DNA from: Mycobacterium sp. PS03-16
Lineage (GTDB): Bacteria; Actinomycetota; Actinomycetes; Mycobacteriales; Mycobacteriaceae
Direction: 5' to 3'
Assembly (NCBI RefSeq): GCF_004570325.1
Contig: NZ_SPQO01000027.1
Coordinates: forward strand, 1-64,000
DNA: 64,000 nt
The translations under genes were made by a program, and so were the position numbers. The first letter of the stretch is position 1, and each line of letters starts with the position of its first letter. This document shows positions 25,800 through 34,947 of the stretch, one piece after another. The notes below the pieces were generated by a model. It did not search any database. It had not been told where the DNA came from and saw only the letters and a program-made list of their open reading frames with translations.

Positions 25800-25808
25800 G
25801 CTAGCCGC

Positions 25809-26924
25809 TCAGAGCTGCCACCACGGGTCGATCGTGTGTGACGTCTCCCGGTCGGCGCGCTGCCCGGGTTTGGGCACCACCGCGGCCACGCCTTCGGCGT
25901 CCGCGGCGGCCAGCAGCCGCTCCACCGGTTCGGACCACGGGTGCGGCGCCAGCCGGAACGTCGCCCAGTGGATCGGCAGCAGTGTGCCCGCGCCCCGGTC
26001 GGTCATGTCGAGGTGGGCGCGCACCGCCTCCTCGGGGTTCATGTGGATGTCCGGCCACGCCGGATGGTAGGCGCCGATCGGCATCAGGGTCAGGTCGAAC
26101 GGCCCGTGCTCCGCACCGATCCGGCTGAAGCTGTCCGTGTAGCCGGTGTCGCCGCCGAAGAACACGCGGTGGCGGGGACCGGTGATCGCCCACGACGACC
26201 ACAGCGTGGTGTTGCGGGTGAACAACCGCCCGGAGAAGTGCCGGGCCGGAGTGCAGGTCAGTGTCAGGTCCCCGAGGCGGTGGCTCTCGTTCCAGTCCAG
26301 TTCGACGATCCGTGCCTCGGGGATGCCCCACTTGCGCAGGTGGGCGCCGACCCCGAGCGGGACGCAGAACGGCGCCCACTGGGTGCGGGCCAGGCCCAGG
26401 ATCGTGTCCATGTCGAGGTGGTCGTAGTGGTCGTGGCTGATCAGCACCGCGTCGACGGCGGGCAGCCCCTCCAGCGGCACCGGCATGTCATGCATCCGCT
26501 CCGGTCCGACCGTGCGCGACGGCGAGCACCGCCTGCTCCAGATCGGATCGGTCAGGACCCGGTAGCCGTCCACCTCCACCAGCACGGTGGAGTGGCCCTG
26601 CCAGGAGGCAGCCAGATCGGCAGGCGCGCCGGCCGGTGCGGGGGTCAGCACCGGGATCGGCCGGCCCGGTCGGCCGCGGTCGTTGCCGATGACGAGCTCG
26701 CGCATCAGCATCCGGCGCTGTTCGGCGTCCAGGCTCATCGTCGCCGACGGTTCCAGGTTGACGAACGCCCCGTCCCGGAACTGCGGTGAGCGGGCGGCCA
26801 CCGCGTTGATCTCGGCGGGCGTCGCGCCCAGCGACGCCGGCGTGCCCTGCAGCGCGCGCAGCACCCAGCCGCCGGCCAGCAGGGAGGCCGTCCCGAATCC
26901 GAACCGCAGCGCCGCCTGGATCAC
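25809..26924 (-). CDS. Metallo-beta-lactamase-fold hydrolase (NAPE-PLD-like), Rv0906 homologue
   Basis: 371 residues from GTG 26924, matching the length of Rv0906. The first 25 residues are hydrophobic (LRFGFGTASLLAGGWVLRAL), a possible signal or anchor. Zinc ligands are visible in HDHYDH (164-169), CTPARHFSGR, GGDTGYTDS and the final LPIHW. This pattern is that of N-acyl-phosphatidylethanolamine phospholipase D and UlaG-like proteins, so a lipid phosphodiester is the likely substrate. One base separates its GTG from the echA6 stop. Confidence 0.88.
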   Translation of the reverse strand: MIQAALRFGFGTASLLAGGWVLRALQGTPASLGATPAEINAVAARSPQFRDGAFVNLEPSATMSLDAEQRRMLMRELVIGNDRGRPGRPIPVLTPAPAGAPADLAASWQGHSTVLVEVDGYRVLTDPIWSRRCSPSRTVGPERMHDMPVPLEGLPAVDAVLISHDHYDHLDMDTILGLARTQWAPFCVPLGVGAHLRKWGIPEARIVELDWNESHRLGDLTLTCTPARHFSGRLFTRNTTLWSSWAITGPRHRVFFGGDTGYTDSFSRIGAEHGPFDLTLMPIGAYHPAWPDIHMNPEEAVRAHLDMTDRGAGTLLPIHWATFRLAPHPWSEPVERLLAAADAEGVAAVVPKPGQRADRETSHTIDPWWQL

Positions 26925-26925
26925 C

Positions 26926-27660
26926 TCAGGCCCCCTGGAACCTCGGCGGGCGCTTCTCGATGCGCGCGACCTGCGCCTCGATGATGTCCTGGCTGGCCCA
27001 CGCGCGGTCGAACAGCGCCTGGTGCTCCGGCCACGGATCCTCGTAGGCGCCGTCATCGTTGAGCACCCGTTTGGCGTGCTGCAGCGCCAGCGGCGCGAAT
27101 CCGGCGATCTCCTGCGCCCAGGCCTGCGCGTCGGCCGGCGTGCCGATGCGGTTGGCCATCCCGGTCTGCAGCGCGACGTCGGCGGTCAGCCGTTCGGCGG
27201 CCATCAGCATGCCGCGCGCGCGGCCGGCGCCGACCAGCGAGGTGAGCCGGCGGATGCTCCAGTTGTCCAGCGCGATCCCGTATTTCGCGACGGGGAACTG
27301 GAAGTAGGCCTCGGGCGCCACGACCCGCAGGTCGCAGATCATCGACAGGATCACCCCGGCGCCGATCGCCGGGCCGTTGATCGCGCCGATCACCGGGACC
27401 GGCGCCTTGTCGATCGCGAAGTTCAGCGCCCGCGCCTTGTCGGGGAGTTCGTCGGCGACGCCCTGACCGCCGGACAGGTCGGCGCCCGAGCTGAACACGT
27501 GGCCCGCTCCGGTGAGCACGATGGCGCGGACGTCTTCGGTGGCGGCCTTCTCGATCGCGTCCTTCAGGGCGTCGACGAGCTCGACGTTGAGCGCATTGCG
27601 TCGTTCGGCCCGCTGCATCTCCAGGGTGAGAACGTGGCCGTCGCGGGTCACACCAATCAT
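26926..27660 (-). CDS. echA6: EchA6, crotonase-fold acyl-CoA-binding protein
   Basis: 244 residues, syntenic with Rv0905. The oxyanion-hole SSGADL and PAIGAG are kept. The two catalytic glutamates of enoyl-CoA hydratase are absent: GAGVIL replaces GGGCEL, and FQFPVA replaces the FGQPEI segment. M. tuberculosis EchA6 is known to lack hydratase activity and to deliver acyl-CoA to FAS-II for mycolate synthesis. It is first in a six-gene operon. TAGGCT lies six bases upstream of the ATG and there is no ribosome site, suggesting a leaderless mRNA. Confidence 0.92.
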   Translation of the reverse strand: MIGVTRDGHVLTLEMQRAERRNALNVELVDALKDAIEKAATEDVRAIVLTGAGHVFSSGADLSGGQGVADELPDKARALNFAIDKAPVPVIGAINGPAIGAGVILSMICDLRVVAPEAYFQFPVAKYGIALDNWSIRRLTSLVGAGRARGMLMAAERLTADVALQTGMANRIGTPADAQAWAQEIAGFAPLALQHAKRVLNDDGAYEDPWPEHQALFDRAWASQDIIEAQVARIEKRPPRFQGA

Positions 27661-27666
27661 GGCGCC

Positions 27667-27680
27667 AGCCTATATAGCCT
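27667..27680. promoter_or_regulatory. Back-to-back -10 elements for echA6 and accD3
   Basis: Around the palindrome CTATATAG, the minus strand reads TAGGCT (27672-27667), 6 nt before the echA6 ATG. The plus strand reads TAGCCT (27675-27680), 6 nt before the accD3 GTG. Both fit TANNNT and both place the transcript start at or next to the start codon. Confidence 0.65.
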
Positions 27681-27686
27681 CGTGAG

Positions 27687-29156
27687 GTGAGCCGGATCGG
27701 TGCCCTAGCCCTACGCGACGCCGTGCTGGACGAGGGGTCGTTCCGCAGCTGGGACGGGCCTCCGCTGGATGTCGGCGCTGACGCCGCCTACCGGCGCGAC
27801 CTGGCCGCCGCAGCCGAGAAGACGGGGCTCGACGAATCGGTGGTCACCGGTGAGGGCACCGTGTTCGGCCGCCGGGTGGCGGTGCTGGCGTGCGAGTTCG
27901 ACTTCCTGGCCGGATCGATCGGCGTCGCGGCGGCCGAACGGCTCACCGCGGCCGTGCAGCGGGCCACCGCCGAGCGGCTGCCGCTGCTGGCGTCGCCGAG
28001 TTCGGGCGGCACCCGCATGCAGGAGGGCACCGTCGCGTTCCTGCAGATGGTCAAGATCGCCGCGGCGGTCGAACTGCACCGCCGCGCCCACCTGCCGTAC
28101 CTGGTGTACCTGCGGCACCCGACCACCGGTGGCGTGTTCGCGTCGTGGGGGTCGCTCGGGCACGTCACCGCCGCCGAACCGGGCGCGCTGATCGGGTTCC
28201 TCGGGCCACGGGTCTACGAGCACCTCTACGGCGAGCCGTTCCCGGCCGGGGTGCAGACCGCGGAGAACCTGCACCGACACGGCGTCATCGACGCGGTGGT
28301 GCCGCTGGAACTGCTGCGCGCCACGCTGCACCGGACCCTCGAGGTGGTCACCGACCCGCCCACCGAACCGCCGGCACTCCCGCCCGCCGAACCGGTCCCC
28401 GACGTGCCGGCGTGGGAGTCGGTCGAGGCGTCGCGCCGCCCGGACCGGCCCGGCGTCGGGTACCTCCTGCGGCACGGCACCACGCACCGGGTGCTGCTCT
28501 CGGCGACCGGCAGCCACTCGGCCACGCTGCTGGCGCTGGCCCGGTTCGGCGGTCAGCCCGCGGTGGTGGTCGGCCAGCAGCGGGTGGGCGGCGGCCTGAT
28601 CGGGCCCGCGGCACTCCGCGAGGCCCGCCGCGGCATGGCGCTGGCCGCCGGGCTGCGGCTGCCGCTGGTGCTGGTCATCGACACCGCCGGGCCCGCGCTG
28701 ACCGTGGACGCCGAACAGGGCGGACTCGCCGGAGAGATCGCGTGCTGCCTGGCCGAACTGGTCACGCTCGACACTCCGACGGTCTCGGTGCTGCTGGGCC
28801 AGGGCTCCGGCGGTCCCGCGCTGGCGATGGTGCCGGCCGACCGCGTGCTGGCCGCGCTGCACGGCTGGCTGGCACCGCTGCCGCCCGAGGGCGCCAGCGC
28901 GATCGTCCACCGCGACCTCGACCACGCCCCCGAACTGGCCGCGGCGCAGGGCGTGCGGTCGGCCGATCTGCTGCGCCACGGCATCGTCGACGCGGTCGTC
29001 GGCGAACGTCCCGACGCGGCCGACGAACCGCTAGAGTTCACCCGCCGGATGTCGGCCACCATCGCCCACGAACTGCACGCGCTGCGGGACATGCCCGCCG
29101 ACGCCCGGCTGCCGCGCCGGCTGGAGCGCTACCGCCGCATCGGGCTGCCGGACTGA
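27687..29156 (+). CDS. accD3: AccD3, carboxyltransferase-like protein
   Basis: 489 residues, syntenic with Rv0904c. The N-terminal half resembles the acetyl-CoA carboxylase beta-type carboxyltransferase (SPSSGGTRMQEGTVAFLQM, GPRVYEHLYGE), and the C-terminal half the alpha-type (PLVLVIDTAGPALT, LLGQGSGGPAL). The GTG at 27687 is preceded by TAGCCT and no ribosome site. A GTG at 27682 is out of frame. M. tuberculosis AccD3 has no well-established acyl-CoA substrate. It is divergent from echA6. Confidence 0.9.
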   Translation: MSRIGALALRDAVLDEGSFRSWDGPPLDVGADAAYRRDLAAAAEKTGLDESVVTGEGTVFGRRVAVLACEFDFLAGSIGVAAAERLTAAVQRATAERLPLLASPSSGGTRMQEGTVAFLQMVKIAAAVELHRRAHLPYLVYLRHPTTGGVFASWGSLGHVTAAEPGALIGFLGPRVYEHLYGEPFPAGVQTAENLHRHGVIDAVVPLELLRATLHRTLEVVTDPPTEPPALPPAEPVPDVPAWESVEASRRPDRPGVGYLLRHGTTHRVLLSATGSHSATLLALARFGGQPAVVVGQQRVGGGLIGPAALREARRGMALAAGLRLPLVLVIDTAGPALTVDAEQGGLAGEIACCLAELVTLDTPTVSVLLGQGSGGPALAMVPADRVLAALHGWLAPLPPEGASAIVHRDLDHAPELAAAQGVRSADLLRHGIVDAVVGERPDAADEPLEFTRRMSATIAHELHALRDMPADARLPRRLERYRRIGLPD

Positions 29157-29160
29157 GCGT

Positions 29161-29412
29161 CTAGCCCCCGAGTTCGTCGACCGCGGTGTTCAGCGCGGCC
29201 GCCTGCTCCTCGAGTTCGCGGTCGGACAGCGTCGCCCCGCCGGTCCGCTTGACCAGTTCGTCGCGCGAGATCACCTCGAGCGCGCCCTGATAGCGGTCCG
29301 ACCGCAGCTCCCCCTCGGTGACCACCTCGGCACGGCCCTCGATCAGCACGAGAGTCGCCTCCCCGTCGGTGTCGAGCAGGCGGCGCACATGGTCGGCGTC
29401 GATCGTCATCAC
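29161..29412 (-). CDS. Small conserved protein of unknown function
   Basis: 83 residues from GTG 29412 (82 from ATG 29409). An acidic sequence with a beta-strand pattern, TLVLIEGRAEVVTEGEL, followed by a helical EELVK-like C-terminus. Not recognised. The start overlaps the stop of the DUF3072 gene (GTGATG), so the two are co-translated. It is convergent with accD3, 4 nt apart, with no terminator between them. Confidence 0.7.
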   Translation of the reverse strand: MMTIDADHVRRLLDTDGEATLVLIEGRAEVVTEGELRSDRYQGALEVISRDELVKRTGGATLSDRELEEQAAALNTAVDELGG

Positions 29413-29621
29413 TGCCCCCGTCCGGTCTGATCCTGCAGCCGGTCGATCATCTCCGAGGCCTGCGCCTTGGTCAGGTTCTCGGGGGCCTCCTCGCCGGCCT
29501 CCTGCGCCAGCGTGTTGAGGTAGCTGCGCTGCGGGCCGGTCATCGGCTCGTCGCCGGTGGCCCAGTCCGACGGGTCTTTCTGCGGGTTCTCCTGCGGTGC
29601 AACCCCGGGGTTCTCACTCAT
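29409..29621 (-). CDS. DUF3072 small protein
   Basis: 70 residues from the ATG at 29621, with GGGAGG only 2 nt upstream. It contains the DUF3072 pattern DPSDWATGDEPMTGPQ, YLNTLAQEAGEE and LTKAQASEMIDRLQ. This is a helical domain found as a stand-alone small protein in actinobacteria. The function is unknown. A longer frame upstream is Arg-rich and lacks support. Confidence 0.8.
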   Translation of the reverse strand: MSENPGVAPQENPQKDPSDWATGDEPMTGPQRSYLNTLAQEAGEEAPENLTKAQASEMIDRLQDQTGRGQ

Positions 29622-29682
29622 GACCTCCCTATGCCCGCTCCGCACCCCATCTATGCGCGCGGTCGAACATTCGTGCGATGCG

Positions 29683-31383
29683 TCACGGCACCAGATCCTC
29701 ATAGCGGTACTCGGTCGCGATCGGGCTGCCGGCGCCGTGGGCGTCATCCTCCCGGCGGCGCAGTTCCACCCGGCGGATCTTGCCGCTGATCGTCTTGGGC
29801 AACTCGTAGAACTCGATGCGACGGACCTTGAGGTACGGCGCGAGATGGTCGCGGGCGTACTCCATGATCGCCTTCGCGGTGTCCGCAGTCGGCGCCCAGC
29901 CGTCGGCCAGCGCGATGTAGGCCTTCGGCACCGACAGCCGCGTGTCGTCGGGCTGGGGCACGACCGCGGCCTCCACCACCGCCGGGTGTTCGATCAGCAC
30001 GCTCTCCAGCTCGAACGGGGACACCTTGTAGTCCGACGACTTGAACACGTCGTCGGTGCGGCCGATGTAGGTGATGTAGCCGTCGGCGTCGCGCCGCGCG
30101 ACGTCGCCGGTGTGGTAGACCCCGCCCTCGGTCACCGCGGCGTTGCGCTCCGCGTCGCCGAGGTAGCCGGTCATCAGGTTCACCGGCCGCCGGCTCAGGT
30201 CCAGGCAGATCTCGCCCTCGTCGGCGGGCTGCCCGGTCAGCGGGTCGATCAGCACCACCGGCACACCCGGCATCGGCCGCCCCATCGAGCCCGCCTTCAC
30301 CGGCTGGCCCGGGGTGTTGCCGATCTGCAGCGTGGTCTCGGTCTGGCCGAACCCGTCGCGGATCGTCAGCCCCCACGCCTTCTCCACCCGCGCGATCACG
30401 TCCGGGTTGAGCGGCTCACCGGCGCCGAGCACCTCTCGCAGCCCGCTCGGGCGCGCGCCGAGGTCGGCCTGGATCAGCATCCGCCACACCGTCGGCGGCG
30501 CGCAGAACGTGTTCACCCCGGCGCGGTCGAGCTGGTGCAGCAGCGCGGCCGCGTCGAAGCGGCGGTAGTTGTAGACGAAGATCGTCGCCTCGGCGATCCA
30601 CGGCGCGAAGAAGCAGCTCCACGCATGCTTGGCCCAGCCCGGCGAGCTGATGGCCAGGTGCACGTCGCCCGGCCGCACCCCGATCCACGCCATCGTCGAC
30701 AGATGCCCCACCGGGTAGCTCACCTGCGAGTGCTCGACCAGCTTGGGCCGGCTGGTGGTGCCGGAGGTGAAGTAGACCAGCATGGTGTCGTCGACCGTGG
30801 TGCGGGCGCTGAATGGACCGGCCGACACGACGTCGTAGGCGTCGGCGTAGCTGTGCCAGCCCGCGACCGCGCCGCCGACCACGATGCGGGTGAAGTCCCC
30901 GGCCACGTCGTCGAACTTCGCGGTGTCGGCGGCGTTGGCGATCACCACCGCGGCGCCGCCGCGGGTGATGCGGTCGGCGAGGTCGGCGGGACCCAGCGCG
31001 CCGGTCGTCGGCATGATGACCGCACCCAGCTTGGCGATCGCGAGCATCGCTTCCCACAGCTCGACCTGATTGCCGAGCATGAGGATCACCCGGTCGCCCT
31101 TGCCGACGCCGCGCCGCTGCAGCCACGTCGCCACCCGGTCGGAGCGGTCGGCCATCTGGGCGAACGTCACGCGCTCCTCGTCACCGTCCTCCTCGACGAT
31201 CCACAGCGCGAGCCGGTCGGCGGTGGCCGGGTCGCGGGCGATCACGTCGAACCAGTCGGTCGCCCAGTTGAAGGTGCCGGTCAGCCGCGGCCACGTGAAG
31301 GTCTCGACCGCCCGGTCGTAGTCGCCGATCGCCTCGACGAGCTGGTCGCGGGCGTTGCGGTAGACATCGGTGTTGCTCGCCAT
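29683..31383 (-). CDS. Medium-chain-type acyl-CoA synthetase
   Basis: 566 residues from ATG 31383. Adenylate-forming enzyme with YFTSGTTSRPK (204-214), DGFGQTETT, YHTGDVARRDADGY, GRTDDVFKSSDYKVSP and the catalytic lysine near 535 in LPKTISGKIRR. The TSRPKL and DYKVSPFE patterns resemble the ACSM/medium-chain acyl-CoA synthetase group rather than FadD long-chain ligases. It is divergent from the LuxR-type gene across 58 bp. The substrate acid is unknown. Confidence 0.9.
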   Translation of the reverse strand: MASNTDVYRNARDQLVEAIGDYDRAVETFTWPRLTGTFNWATDWFDVIARDPATADRLALWIVEEDGDEERVTFAQMADRSDRVATWLQRRGVGKGDRVILMLGNQVELWEAMLAIAKLGAVIMPTTGALGPADLADRITRGGAAVVIANAADTAKFDDVAGDFTRIVVGGAVAGWHSYADAYDVVSAGPFSARTTVDDTMLVYFTSGTTSRPKLVEHSQVSYPVGHLSTMAWIGVRPGDVHLAISSPGWAKHAWSCFFAPWIAEATIFVYNYRRFDAAALLHQLDRAGVNTFCAPPTVWRMLIQADLGARPSGLREVLGAGEPLNPDVIARVEKAWGLTIRDGFGQTETTLQIGNTPGQPVKAGSMGRPMPGVPVVLIDPLTGQPADEGEICLDLSRRPVNLMTGYLGDAERNAAVTEGGVYHTGDVARRDADGYITYIGRTDDVFKSSDYKVSPFELESVLIEHPAVVEAAVVPQPDDTRLSVPKAYIALADGWAPTADTAKAIMEYARDHLAPYLKVRRIEFYELPKTISGKIRRVELRRREDDAHGAGSPIATEYRYEDLVP

Positions 31384-31441
31384 GCCCGATATGCTCCACA
31401 TCACAACCGGCCGTGCGCTACCCCCGAAGGAGGGTGTTCCC

Positions 31442-32278
31442 GTGGGTCCGTCGCTGCTGCGACCACGCGACGCCGACGCGCTGCGCGCAGAGCTGCGGAC
31501 CGTGGCGGCCACGACCGCACTGCCGGTCGCGTTCGGCGGCGAGGTGCACGACGACACCCTGGTGCTCAGCGAGTTCATCGGCACCCGCACCGCCGGGCTG
31601 CGCGGGCTCGCGGTCCGTCCCCGGTCCGGCCTGGGCGGCGCCACGCTGATCGCGGGCCGGCCACTGTCGGTGGCCGACTACCGGCGCGCCGTCACCATCA
31701 CCCACGACTACGACGGACCCGTGCTCGGCGAGGGCATCCAGTCGGTGCTGGCCGTGCCGGTGGTCGTCGGGGGGCGGGCGCGCGCGGTGCTCTACGGCGC
31801 GCACCGGTCGGCCGCGCCGATCGCCGACCGAACCGCGGACCTGATGGTCGCCGCCGCGCACCGCCTCGCCGTCGAACTACGGGTGCGCGACGAGGTGGAC
31901 CGCCGGCTGCGGCTGCGCGACGCGCAGGCGGCCAACACCGGCGGCGTCCCCGGCGTCGAGGACATCCGTGACGTGCACGCCGAGCTGCGCGCCCTGGCCG
32001 CCCGGTCGCCGCAGGGCGCGCGGCTGCGCTCGCTGGCCGACCGGCTGGCCCGCGCGCTGGACGACGCCCCCGCTGCGGCCGACTCCCCGCTGACCCGGCG
32101 CGAACTCGACGTGCTGGCCCAGGTCGCGCTCGGCTGCAGCAATGCCGAAGCGGCGCAACGGCTTTCGCTGGGCGCCGAGACGGTGAAGAGCTACCTGCGC
32201 AGCGCGGCCGCCAAGCTGGGCACCCGCGGTCGCCACGAGTCGGTGTCGAAGGCCCGGCTGCTGCGCCTGCTGCCCTGA
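31442..32278 (+). CDS. GAF-like / LuxR-type transcriptional regulator
   Basis: 278 residues from the GTG at 31442, chosen because AAGGAGG lies 8 nt upstream. Earlier in-frame starts exist but have no site. A GAF-like sensor region (about 10-150, SVLAVPVVVGGRARAVLYG) and a helical linker precede a LuxR helix-turn-helix (217-278, TRRELDVLAQVALG...AETVKSYLR). Such regulators respond to small molecules. The neighbouring divergent acyl-CoA synthetase and downstream epoxide hydrolase are natural candidate targets. Confidence 0.85.
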   Translation: MGPSLLRPRDADALRAELRTVAATTALPVAFGGEVHDDTLVLSEFIGTRTAGLRGLAVRPRSGLGGATLIAGRPLSVADYRRAVTITHDYDGPVLGEGIQSVLAVPVVVGGRARAVLYGAHRSAAPIADRTADLMVAAAHRLAVELRVRDEVDRRLRLRDAQAANTGGVPGVEDIRDVHAELRALAARSPQGARLRSLADRLARALDDAPAAADSPLTRRELDVLAQVALGCSNAEAAQRLSLGAETVKSYLRSAAAKLGTRGRHESVSKARLLRLLP

Positions 32279-32303
32279 ACCCGGGCGTGCGAGGATCGCA
32301 GAC

Positions 32304-33440
32304 GTGTCCGCGCTCACGCCGTTCCGCATCTCCGTGCCCGACGCCGACCTCGCCGACCTGACCTCCCGGTTGGCGCGCACCCGGTGGCCGGAACCCGAAT
32401 GCGTCGACGACTGGAGCCAGGGCATCCCGCTGGCCTACACCCGCGAACTCGCCGACTACTGGGCGTCCGCGTACGACTGGCGGGCCCGCGAGGCGAGGCT
32501 CAACCGGTTCGACCAGTTCACCACCGAGATCGACGGCCTCGACATCCACTTCATCCATCACCGGTCCCCGCACGCGGACGCCTTTCCGCTGATCATCACC
32601 CACGGGTGGCCCGGCTCGATCGTCGAGTTCAGCAAGGTGATCGAACCGCTGGCCGAGGCGGGTTACGACGTGGTGTGCCCGTCGCTGCCCGGCTACGGCT
32701 TCTCCGGGAAGCCGACCTCCACCGGGTGGGGCATCGGCCGCATCGCCGCGGCGTGGGACGAGCTGATGGTGCGGCTCGGCTATGACCGCTACGGCGCGCA
32801 GGGCGGTGACTGGGGCGGGGCGGTCACCACGCAGATCGGCCGCAACGCCGGGCGCCGGAGCCGCTCCGGCGGCGACATGAGCGGATGCGTCGGCATCCAC
32901 GTCAACATGCCGATCGGCGGGCCGCCCAAGGAGCTGACCGACCCCAGCGAGGAGGAGCGCGCCGCGCTGGCCAGCATGGAGTACTACCGCCACTGGGATT
33001 CCGGCTACTTCAAACAGCAGGCCACCCGGCCGCAGACGGTGGGCTACGGGCTGGTCGACTCGCCGGTCGGTCAGCTGGCCTGGATCGTCGAGAAGTTCTG
33101 GTCGTGGACCGACTGCGACGGTCACCCGGAGAACGTGCTGACCAAGGACGAAATGCTCGACAACGTGATGTTGTACTGGGCCACCGGTTCGGCGGCGTCC
33201 TCGGCGCGGCTGTACTGGGAGAGCGCCGCGAGCGGGTTCGGCGGCGGGGACCCGGTCACGCTGCCGACCGGGATCGCGTCGTTCCCGAAGGAGATCGGCC
33301 GGCCACCTCGGTCCTGGTGCGAACCGCACTACCGCATCACCCGCTGGACCGACATGCCGCGCGGCGGGCACTTCGCCGCGTTCGAACAGCCCGAACTGTT
33401 CGTCGACGACGTCACCGCGTTCTTCGCGACGGTGCGCTGA
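32304..33440 (+). CDS. Epoxide hydrolase (alpha/beta hydrolase with EHN domain)
   Basis: 378 residues. The N-terminal EHN domain (about 5-110) is followed by HGWPGS (100-105), the nucleophile Asp169 in GGDWGG and the catalytic His356 in GGHFAAFEQPEL. It opens epoxides to diols via an alkyl-enzyme ester. About 11 extra residues (GRRSRSGGDMS) follow the nucleophile region compared with the usual IGRNAG-xxGIHLNMP spacing. GTG start with GAGGA upstream. The TGA is directly followed by the GTG of the flavoprotein gene. Confidence 0.9.
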   Translation: MSALTPFRISVPDADLADLTSRLARTRWPEPECVDDWSQGIPLAYTRELADYWASAYDWRAREARLNRFDQFTTEIDGLDIHFIHHRSPHADAFPLIITHGWPGSIVEFSKVIEPLAEAGYDVVCPSLPGYGFSGKPTSTGWGIGRIAAAWDELMVRLGYDRYGAQGGDWGGAVTTQIGRNAGRRSRSGGDMSGCVGIHVNMPIGGPPKELTDPSEEERAALASMEYYRHWDSGYFKQQATRPQTVGYGLVDSPVGQLAWIVEKFWSWTDCDGHPENVLTKDEMLDNVMLYWATGSAASSARLYWESAASGFGGGDPVTLPTGIASFPKEIGRPPRSWCEPHYRITRWTDMPRGGHFAAFEQPELFVDDVTAFFATVR

Positions 33441-34817
33441 GTGCGGTCCCTGCAGGCCGACTACCTCGTGGTGGGGGCGGGCGCCATGGGGATGGCGTTC
33501 GCCGACGCGCTGATCGCCGAGTCCGATGCGACCGTTGTGATCGTCGACCGCAACCACGCGCCGGGCGGACACTGGACGACCGCGTATCCCTATGTGCGGC
33601 TGCACCAGCCGTCGGCGTACTACGGCGTCAACTCGCGGGAACTGGGCAGCGGCGCCATCGACGAGCACGGCTTCAACGCGGGGTTCTACGAACTGGCCGG
33701 CGGCGCCGAGGTGTGTGCGTACTACGACGGGGTGATGCGCCAACAGCTGCTGCCGTCGCGACGGGTGACCTACCTGCCGATGAGCGAGTACCTGGGCGAC
33801 GGCCGGATCCGCACCTACACCGGTGACGAGATCCCGATCAACGCCAGCCGTGTCGTCACCAGCCACGTCGAGATCATCGTGCCGTCGATGCGCACGCCGT
33901 CCTACGCGGTGGCACCCGGTGTCGACTGTGTGCCGCCCAACGACCTGCCGCGCCTGCGCGAGGGGCGGGAGCACTACGTCATCGTCGGTGCGGGTAAGAC
34001 CGCGATGGACGCGTGCCTATGGCTGCTACGGCACGGCGTCGCGCCGGGGGGACTCACGTGGATCAAACCGCGCGAGTCGTGGGTGCTCGACCGGGCGGCG
34101 ATCCAGCCGGGTAAGCAGTTCGCCAAGCGTGCGCTGGCGGACTACTCCAGTCAGCTCGCCGCGGTGCGGGAGGCGGAGTCGCTGGCCGATCTGTTCGTGC
34201 GGCTGGAAGAGAAGGGCTGCCTGCAGCGCGTCGACACCTCCGTCGACCCGACGATGTACCGGTGCGCGATCCTGTCGCAAACGGAGCTGGTGGAGTTGCG
34301 GCGCATCGGAGACGTCGTGCGGCTGGGGCGGGTGCAGTCGGTCGAGCCCGGGCGGATCACGCTGGACGACGGGACCGTCGACGTCCCCGAGTCCGCCGTG
34401 TACATCGATTGCACCGCAGACGGTTTGGGTCGCAAACCGCCGACGACGGTCTTCAGCGGCGACCACATCACGCTGCAGACCGTGCGCACCTGCCAGCCCG
34501 CGTTCAGTGCGGCGGTGATCGGGCACGTGGAGGCCGCCTACAACGACGACGAGACCCGGAATTCGCTGTGCCGACCGGTGCCCTATCCGTACGAGCCGGC
34601 CGATTGGCTGCGCATGATGTTGATCTTCAACCGCAATCAGTTGGCGTGGTTCGCCGACCCGGAGATGATGGCCTGGGTGGACGCCTCGCGACTCAACGCT
34701 CTGCACCACCTCTCGGCCGGGATCAGCCCGCGGGCGATGGAGCGGGTGGTCTCGATGATGAGGTCGCAGCTGCCCGCGATCGACGACAAGATCGAGGCGC
34801 TGCTCGCCGGGGCGTGA
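33441..34817 (+). CDS. FAD/NAD(P)-binding oxidoreductase, monooxygenase-like
   Basis: 458 residues with two dinucleotide folds: VVGAGAMGMA (GAGAMG 12-17) at the N-terminus and VIVGAGKTAMDA (183-190) in the middle. PGGHWTTAYPYVRLHQPS resembles flavin-containing monooxygenase sequences, but the Baeyer-Villiger fingerprint is absent. Its GTG start adjoins the epoxide hydrolase stop, so the two are co-translated and may act on one lipid or xenobiotic. The substrate is unknown. Confidence 0.82.
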   Translation: MRSLQADYLVVGAGAMGMAFADALIAESDATVVIVDRNHAPGGHWTTAYPYVRLHQPSAYYGVNSRELGSGAIDEHGFNAGFYELAGGAEVCAYYDGVMRQQLLPSRRVTYLPMSEYLGDGRIRTYTGDEIPINASRVVTSHVEIIVPSMRTPSYAVAPGVDCVPPNDLPRLREGREHYVIVGAGKTAMDACLWLLRHGVAPGGLTWIKPRESWVLDRAAIQPGKQFAKRALADYSSQLAAVREAESLADLFVRLEEKGCLQRVDTSVDPTMYRCAILSQTELVELRRIGDVVRLGRVQSVEPGRITLDDGTVDVPESAVYIDCTADGLGRKPPTTVFSGDHITLQTVRTCQPAFSAAVIGHVEAAYNDDETRNSLCRPVPYPYEPADWLRMMLIFNRNQLAWFADPEMMAWVDASRLNALHHLSAGISPRAMERVVSMMRSQLPAIDDKIEALLAGA

Positions 34818-34890
34818 GAAGGTGGTGCTGCGTTCGCGGGGTCCCGTCGTCGCCCGGCCCGCGGGGTCACCTCGCCAGGTACCGTCGTCG

Positions 34891-34947
34891 CGAGACTGAA
34901 TCCACGCAGCCAAAGTGCGAGAAGCGGCCTGCGCAGTTTCAGTCTCG
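34891..34947. repeat. 57-bp palindromic element E6
   Basis: Ends CGAGACTGAA and TTCAGTCTCG, extended outward by one further pair, with an inner CGCAG/CTGCG stem. It is the same length as E1 and E5 and closely related to E7 and E8. It lies at the convergent ends of the flavoprotein and DUF559 genes and supplies the last codons and stop of the latter. Confidence 0.8.
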
